DNA of 9,304 bases from CAYUTA01 sp964447605 (GTDB taxonomy: Bacteria; Bacillota; Clostridia; Christensenellales; CAG-138), in contig CAYUTA010000081.1 of assembly GCA_964447605.1 (NCBI GenBank), forward strand, positions 1 through 9,304, given 5' to 3'. Each line of letters starts with the position of its first letter. Position 1 is the stretch's first letter. Positions 5,958 through 9,304 of the stretch are shown here, piece by piece. The notes beneath the pieces were generated by a model. The model was not told the DNA's origin and searched no databases. It saw only the letters and a program-made list of their open reading frames with translations. Made by a program: the position numbers and the translations under genes.

Positions 5958-5993
5958 GGCGGCTCGTCCGAAACCGGCCTTGTTTCGAGCGCC
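5958..5993 (+). repeat. Imperfect hairpin in operon 3' region
   Basis: GGCG/CGCC (5958-5961, 5990-5993), CTC/GAG and GAAAC/GTTTC (5970-5974, 5982-5986) can form an interrupted stem starting seven bases after the last stop codon. No T-tract follows, so it may protect the mRNA 3' end rather than terminate. Confidence 0.3.
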
Positions 5994-6017
5994 CGGGTAT
6001 GGGGGAGTCATATCGGT

Positions 6018-6068
6018 GCGCCGGGCCGTTTGCGTAGCCCGTAAGCAATGCCGCGGCGCTGGTTTTTT
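6018..6068 (+). terminator. Terminator of the yedE-tusA-DUF3343 operon
   Basis: GCGCCG (6018-6023) pairs with CGGCGC (6054-6059). The stem continues inward with GGC/GCC across a one-base bulge and TTGC/GCAA (6030-6033, 6044-6047). TGG and then six T (6063-6068) follow, which is the expected intrinsic terminator order. The internal loops are larger than ideal. Confidence 0.55.
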
Positions 6069-6128
6069 GCAGGCACCCCCGAATAACGGCGGTTTCCGAG
6101 ACTCGCCGGCCTGATATTTTGCAACGGT

Positions 6129-6152
6129 TTTTACCTGTCATTTTACCTGTCA
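6129..6152 (+). repeat. Two tandem 12-bp repeats upstream of tRNA-Leu promoter
   Basis: TTTTACCTGTCA occurs at 6129-6140 and immediately again at 6141-6152, followed by a T run. The array ends 16 bases before the -35 box, in the place of an UP element or activator site. Confidence 0.8.
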
Positions 6153-6168
6153 TTTTTTTGAAAAAGAA

Positions 6169-6197
6169 TTGACATTGACCGGTGCGGCGGCTATAAT
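6169..6197 (+). promoter_or_regulatory. Consensus promoter of tRNA-Leu
   Basis: TTGACA (6169-6174) and TATAAT (6192-6197) are both perfect sigma-A-type consensus boxes with a 17-base spacer. Transcription should start about 6203, just before the mature tRNA 5' end at 6208. AT-rich sequence and a tandem repeat precede it. Confidence 0.93.
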
Positions 6198-6207
6198 ATC
6201 AAGGTGC

Positions 6208-6290
6208 GCGGCAGTGCTGGAATTGGCAGACAGGCACGTTTGAGGGGCGTGTGCGCGAGCGTATGGGTTCAAGTCCCATCTGCCGCACCA
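6208..6290 (+). tRNA. tRNA-Leu (anticodon GAG)
   Basis: An 83-nt class II tRNA with encoded CCA. The acceptor stem GCGGCAG pairs with CTGCCGC, the D arm holds GGAATTGGCAGAC, the anticodon stem CACGT/GCGTG encloses TTGAGGG with anticodon GAG (codon CTC), a long variable arm follows, and the T arm contains GGGTTCAAGTCCC. Its 3' end is intact and is followed by its own terminator and then by phage-derived sequence, so it is the likely integration target. Confidence 0.96.
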
Positions 6291-6295
6291 ACGGG

Positions 6296-6326
6296 AAGAG
6301 TCAGTAATCTGGCTCTTTTCTTTTTT
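6296..6326 (+). terminator. Intrinsic terminator of tRNA-Leu
   Basis: AAGAGTCAG (6296-6304) pairs with CTGGCTCTT (6309-6317) with one G-T pair around the loop TAAT. It is followed by TTCTTTTTT, a clear U-tract. Confidence 0.88.
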
Positions 6327-6359
6327 ATCCCCCAGATTCAGGGGAAATTTCGTGATACG

Positions 6360-6399
6360 AATTCCAGCCACATCGGAATAATTCCAGTATTTTGGAATT
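6360..6399. repeat. Clustered GGAATT/AATTCC motifs
   Basis: AATTCCAG occurs at 6360-6367 and 6380-6387, and its inverse TGGAATT at 6393-6399; CGGAATAATTCCAG (6374-6387) is itself nearly palindromic. The spacing suggests protein binding sites next to the integrase gene. Confidence 0.55.
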
Positions 6400-6444
6400 T
6401 GTGCCAATATTTCGGACTCAAAATTGGCACAAAAATTGGCACAA
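6399..6444. repeat. Three copies of ATTGGCACAA, probable arm-type sites
   Basis: The ten-base word ATTGGCACAA lies at 6423-6432 and 6435-6444, twelve bases apart and so on nearly the same helix face, and inverted (TTGTGCCAAT) at 6399-6408. The cluster sits between the tRNA target and the integrase start, as arm-type sites of tyrosine integrases do. Excisionase or repressor binding is also possible. Confidence 0.65.
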
Positions 6445-6518
6445 GTCATTGACTTTACTATCTCACCAATATAGTGTGGGATTGAAAAGAACGTAAACCA
6501 TACGAAAGGGTGGGTAAA

Positions 6519-6758
6519 ATGGCTAAAGCACAAAAACTATCAAGCGGTCGTTATCGCACAAAGATTTATGATAAAGAGATTGGGAAATGGAAATCCTTTA
6601 CGGCAGACACGGCAAAAAGGTCTGAATTATTAGCGGCGATTTACGTAGAAACAAAAAAAGAAGAAAGAAAACCAGCAAATATTTTACTGAGTATGGCAAT
6701 GGATAATTACATAGATGCTAGATCTAATGTATTGTCTCCGAGCACAATTGCAGAATAG
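6519..6758 (+). pseudogene. Truncated phage tyrosine integrase, 5' part
   Basis: Only the first 79 residues of an integrase that is normally about 350-400 residues long. Residues about 1-45 match the small N-terminal arm-binding domain (KLSSGRYRTKIYDKEIGKWK), and from about residue 50 the helical core-binding domain begins (MAMDNYIDARSNVLSPSTIAE). A TAG then falls where the family normally has a Tyr codon, and the sequence changes into the tape measure gene of the opposite strand. The whole catalytic domain with its Arg, His-x-x-Arg and Tyr residues is missing, so the product cannot recombine DNA. The ATG at 6519 is favoured over the GTG at 6510 because GAAAGGG (6504-6510) lies eight bases before it. 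Confidence 0.82.
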
Positions 6759-9178
6759 TTTGCCCCTTTGATGACTGGCTTGGGCCATGTTCCAATTGCA
6801 TAAGCCGTGCCACCAACGTGTGCTTCACCACGCCCGTATACGCCGCGCCCAGACAAAATGCCTTTTGTTTGTTTATCGTTAAAGATAATCGCGCCGTTCG
6901 GTACGTTGATGATTTCGGGACCATTATCGCCTATCGTTGTCCAGCGCCCGGTGGACGGATCAACCATGAGTTCTTGCCCGAGTTCGCCGACGAGGGCCTT
7001 GTGGTACGAGTCCGCGCCCCAGATACCGTTGACGTATGCATTGCCGGCTGCGTTTGCGTTGCCAGTGTACCTGCCGGAGAGACTATAAGTGGTGCCTGAT
7101 GTATCGCCGAGCACATAGTTTACAGTCCTGGTGATGTCTCCGAGATGGAGGACGCCGGCTTGCGACCCGAGCAAGTAGTCTACCGTGACTTCCTTATTTT
7201 CCGGAGCTGTAAACTCCGACGTGTCCGGAACCTCGAATTCAATTTGCAACGATCCGAGCTCCGCAAGTTTGTTGTATTCGTCTACAATACCTTGCCACCC
7301 GGATTCGCTCGTATTTGCTATGTCAAACTGGAAGGCAGACTGTAAATCCGCAGCAGTTGCTTTGCCCTCTTTGGCAAGCTTTTTTGTTTGGGTTGCTTGC
7401 TCGCGTGCCGCCTCATTCAGCTTGGTAATTCGATCCTGATAATCCGCCCTATCCTCTTCGCTTGTGCCCGGATCGTTTATGGCCTCTTCAAGCGCCCCGA
7501 TCGTGTGTAACTTCTTATCGAGCGTGTCAACTTTGTCAATTTGATCTTGCCAGTATTCGTCACTGTAGTCGATCTTAAGGTTGTAGTCCTTGGCCATGTC
7601 AAGCAGAGTATACATATACTCCTTGCTGATACCAAGTTTGTCGGCCATTTCTGCAACACTGGCGGTGGATTTGGCAAAGCCATCTTCACCTATGTCGAGG
7701 AACCCGTGCTTGCTTAAGTCACCATACAGGTTGGCATATCCAACGCCTTTATCAGCACTGTACCGATTCAGCTTATTCTGTGCTTTTTGGCCGGCGGCTT
7801 TGTTGAACACATTTTGCTCGCCGCCAAGGATATAGTTGAGAGTTGCCTGATAGTCATCGGTACCGATTTTGCCGTACTTAACGCCTTCGTCCAGAACACT
7901 GCCCATGCCTTCGCGGATGGTGTCTGCAACGGCGCTGCCATTCTGAGCACCTTGCGCAAATTGCCACTTCCCATATGCAGAATTCATGTTGTTGATTCGA
8001 CTCATCCACATGTCATATTGGGCAACCTCTAATTGCAGGTTGTCAATATTCTGCCGTTGCTCTTGTGTGCGCTGGCTGGTTGGTAGGGCGTTATAGTCCT
8101 CAATGGCCTTGTTCAGCTCGGATTGCTTCAGGAGGCTGTTAGTGAGGGCGTCGGCGTATGCTTCTTGAGATTTGGTAAGCGCTATGTCATATGCCTTATC
8201 GGAATCGAGCTTCCATTCTCCACCGGAGTAATCAAGGGCATTGAGGTACTCAGCGCCAAGATTCTTCATCGACTCCGCTGACAGGTAGCCATCCTTGGCT
8301 TGCTGCTCGAGCGCGGAGTTGAGGTTGGTTTGGGCGGCGGTGAGATCGGAAACGGACGCTATTGTCTCACGCAATGGAGCGGCTGCCTTTTCAGCAGCAC
8401 GCATTTCACTTAACGCATTTGCAACATCGACAATGGTTGCTTCCGGATTGCTATTTACGAAGTCAAGCAGTCCAGACCATTCATCATCTGTGATTCCCCA
8501 TTGCTTAGCCCATGATGCCTGCCACTGCGAACCAAGTTTAGACTCGACCATATAACGATCATAGTTGCCGCCAGCTCGCGTGAGCGTTTCCTTTGCTTGT
8601 TGTAACGCAGAAAGAATACCTTCCGGGCTGTTAAAGTCTGCGCCATCAATGGAGAATGCAATGCGTATTTCTTGGTCTGAGAAGTCGGATAACTGTTGTT
8701 TTATACCATTGAGACTTGTTTTGAATTCATCAGTATATGCGCTTGAATCGAAGAATCTTGACAATGGTATTTTGAGTGAACCATCGTCTGCCTTGCTGAT
8801 TAACCCGTCAATAGCTTCAACCATAGACGTGCGGAAATCAGAATCACCAGGAACGAATGCAGCAGTATCAGCAACATGCTTTGTGGCATTCTGATAATCC
8901 TTCGTAAGCGATTTGAATTTGGAAATCATTTCACGGCCATCATCTGTTTCGCCGGAAATGCCTTCCATCATTGTTCCGATCTCGCCATAGTGTTCGGTGA
9001 ACTTGCTTCCATATTTGTCTAGGCGAGCTTCCCACTTCTCGATCTTGTCGGCGTAGGCTTCCCACTTGCTGGAATCGCTTGTGAATTTCGCTTGTTCTTG
9101 ACGAAGAGACTTTACCTTATTGGCGGCCTCTTTCATCTTATCGAGATAGCCGCCAGCTTGCCCGAATTCATCGGTCAT
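6707..9178 (-). CDS. Phage tail tape measure protein, fragment
   Basis: A long uninterrupted frame from a tail tape measure protein, the rod that sets tail length in siphophages and myophages. Most of it is helical, charged and rich in Ala, Lys, Asp, Glu and Gln. Near the C-terminus it has the typical Gly-rich block: LVGELGQELMV, TTIGDNGPEIINV and GAIIFNDKQT, then GRG and GTAYAIGTW. Both ends are abnormal. At the C-terminus the last 17 or so codons read antisense through the truncated integrase. At the N-terminus the frame stays open to 9301, but that part runs antisense through a promoter and the start of another gene, and no ribosome binding site precedes any start. The limit at 9178 is the first Met inside clearly phage-like sequence and is arbitrary. 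A usual N-terminal domain is absent, so this is an interior-to-C-terminal piece, probably not expressed. Confidence 0.75.
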   Translation of the reverse strand: MTDEFGQAGGYLDKMKEAANKVKSLRQEQAKFTSDSSKWEAYADKIEKWEARLDKYGSKFTEHYGEIGTMMEGISGETDDGREMISKFKSLTKDYQNATKHVADTAAFVPGDSDFRTSMVEAIDGLISKADDGSLKIPLSRFFDSSAYTDEFKTSLNGIKQQLSDFSDQEIRIAFSIDGADFNSPEGILSALQQAKETLTRAGGNYDRYMVESKLGSQWQASWAKQWGITDDEWSGLLDFVNSNPEATIVDVANALSEMRAAEKAAAPLRETIASVSDLTAAQTNLNSALEQQAKDGYLSAESMKNLGAEYLNALDYSGGEWKLDSDKAYDIALTKSQEAYADALTNSLLKQSELNKAIEDYNALPTSQRTQEQRQNIDNLQLEVAQYDMWMSRINNMNSAYGKWQFAQGAQNGSAVADTIREGMGSVLDEGVKYGKIGTDDYQATLNYILGGEQNVFNKAAGQKAQNKLNRYSADKGVGYANLYGDLSKHGFLDIGEDGFAKSTASVAEMADKLGISKEYMYTLLDMAKDYNLKIDYSDEYWQDQIDKVDTLDKKLHTIGALEEAINDPGTSEEDRADYQDRITKLNEAAREQATQTKKLAKEGKATAADLQSAFQFDIANTSESGWQGIVDEYNKLAELGSLQIEFEVPDTSEFTAPENKEVTVDYLLGSQAGVLHLGDITRTVNYVLGDTSGTTYSLSGRYTGNANAAGNAYVNGIWGADSYHKALVGELGQELMVDPSTGRWTTIGDNGPEIINVPNGAIIFNDKQTKGILSGRGVYGRGEAHVGGTAYAIGTWPKPVIKGANYSAIVLGDNTLDLASM

Positions 9179-9218
9179 GACAGATTCGGACAGATCTTTT
9201 GTTCCTTTGATGCCTAGG

Positions 9219-9247
9219 TTGTGATGACACGAGAAATGTTGTATAAT
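9219..9247 (+). promoter_or_regulatory. Promoter of the gene at the right edge
   Basis: TTGTGA (9219-9224) and a perfect TATAAT (9242-9247) are 17 bases apart. Transcription from about 9254 would leave a leader of about 24 bases before the ATG at 9278. Confidence 0.7.
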
Positions 9248-9277
9248 AAAAGCATCTAAATTGAAAGGTGCATTGGG

Positions 9278-9304
9278 ATGGAGAATCAGCAAAATCGGCA
9301 CGAT
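9278..9304 (+). CDS. Start of an unidentified gene, cut by the window edge
   Basis: An ATG with GAAAGGTG at 9263-9270, seven bases upstream, and a promoter 30 bases before that. Only nine codons (MENQQNRHD) are visible, too few to identify the product. The complete promoter, ribosome binding site and start make a real gene likely, and show that the antisense extension of the tape measure frame here is not coding. It may be the host gene that resumes after the prophage remnant, or a late prophage gene. Confidence 0.6.

Larger units (their letters stand above)
6291..9212. mobile_element. Prophage remnant downstream of tRNA-Leu
   Basis: Phage-derived DNA follows tRNA-Leu: short repeated sites of integrase-arm type, the 5' part of a tyrosine integrase, then a tail tape measure fragment on the other strand. 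The integrase end is visibly richer in A+T than the selenium locus. Everything between the integrase and the tape measure gene is missing, as are lysogeny control, packaging and head genes. No second copy of the tRNA 3' end is present, so the right attachment site is not identified and the right limit given here is approximate. Confidence 0.7.

Noticed and set aside
9178..9301. N-terminal extension of the tape measure frame to 9301
   Set aside because: It is antisense to a promoter, a ribosome binding site and a start codon, and has no start signal of its own.
9180..9304. Right attachment site (copy of the tRNA-Leu 3' end)
   Set aside because: I looked for the T-arm and acceptor sequence of tRNA-Leu in this stretch and found no copy.
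1..9304. CRISPR array, rRNA or complete insertion sequence
   Set aside because: No regularly spaced repeat, no rRNA-like sequence and no transposase motifs were seen on either strand.

Overview
The window looks like chromosomal DNA from an anaerobic, G+C-rich member of the Bacillota, probably class Clostridia. The grounds are strong AGGAGG-type ribosome binding sites, a TTG start codon, Gram-positive-style SPII lipoprotein processing, tRNA genes with encoded CCA, and a selenium/sulfur gene set typical of anaerobic Firmicutes. Family names come from motif recognition only; no search was run.

Layout. (a) 17-2220, plus strand: two overlapping genes, an unrecognised 115-aa protein and a 619-aa lipoprotein whose C-terminal third looks like a transglutaminase/cysteine-protease fold. 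(b) 2221-2665: intergenic DNA with a possible 57-aa small gene, a 12-bp-stem hairpin inside it, and a perfect 22-bp inverted repeat. (c) 2666-2867, minus strand: a tRNA-Gly(GCC)/tRNA-Lys(CTT) pair with its promoter. (d) 2868-3186: non-coding, with GC-rich hairpins. (e) 3187-5951: a divergent selenium-related locus. A class-V aminotransferase/cysteine desulfurase-like gene is on the minus strand. On the plus strand is an operon of a YedE-type transporter, a TusA-domain protein and a DUF3343 protein. The two sides share a control region in which two promoters with the same -35 hexamer and 17-bp spacers are arranged symmetrically and overlap in their -10 boxes. (f) 6169-6326: tRNA-Leu(GAG) with a perfect consensus promoter and a terminator. 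(g) 6327-9212: a broken prophage remnant, visibly richer in A+T at the integrase end. It has putative integrase arm sites, an integrase cut off after about 79 residues, and, joined to it head-on, a long fragment of a tail tape measure gene. (h) 9219-9304: a promoter, a ribosome binding site and the first nine codons of another plus-strand gene.

Working together: the desulfurase-like enzyme would release S or Se from (seleno)cysteine, the TusA and DUF3343 proteins have the cysteine motifs expected of carriers, and YedE would import a selenium or sulfur species. This is inferred from family membership and co-location. The phage remnant lies just downstream of tRNA-Leu, a common integration target, but I found no second copy of the tRNA 3' end, so the right attachment site is lost or outside the window. 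Both ends of the tape measure fragment are abrupt, meaning either real prophage decay or an assembly join.
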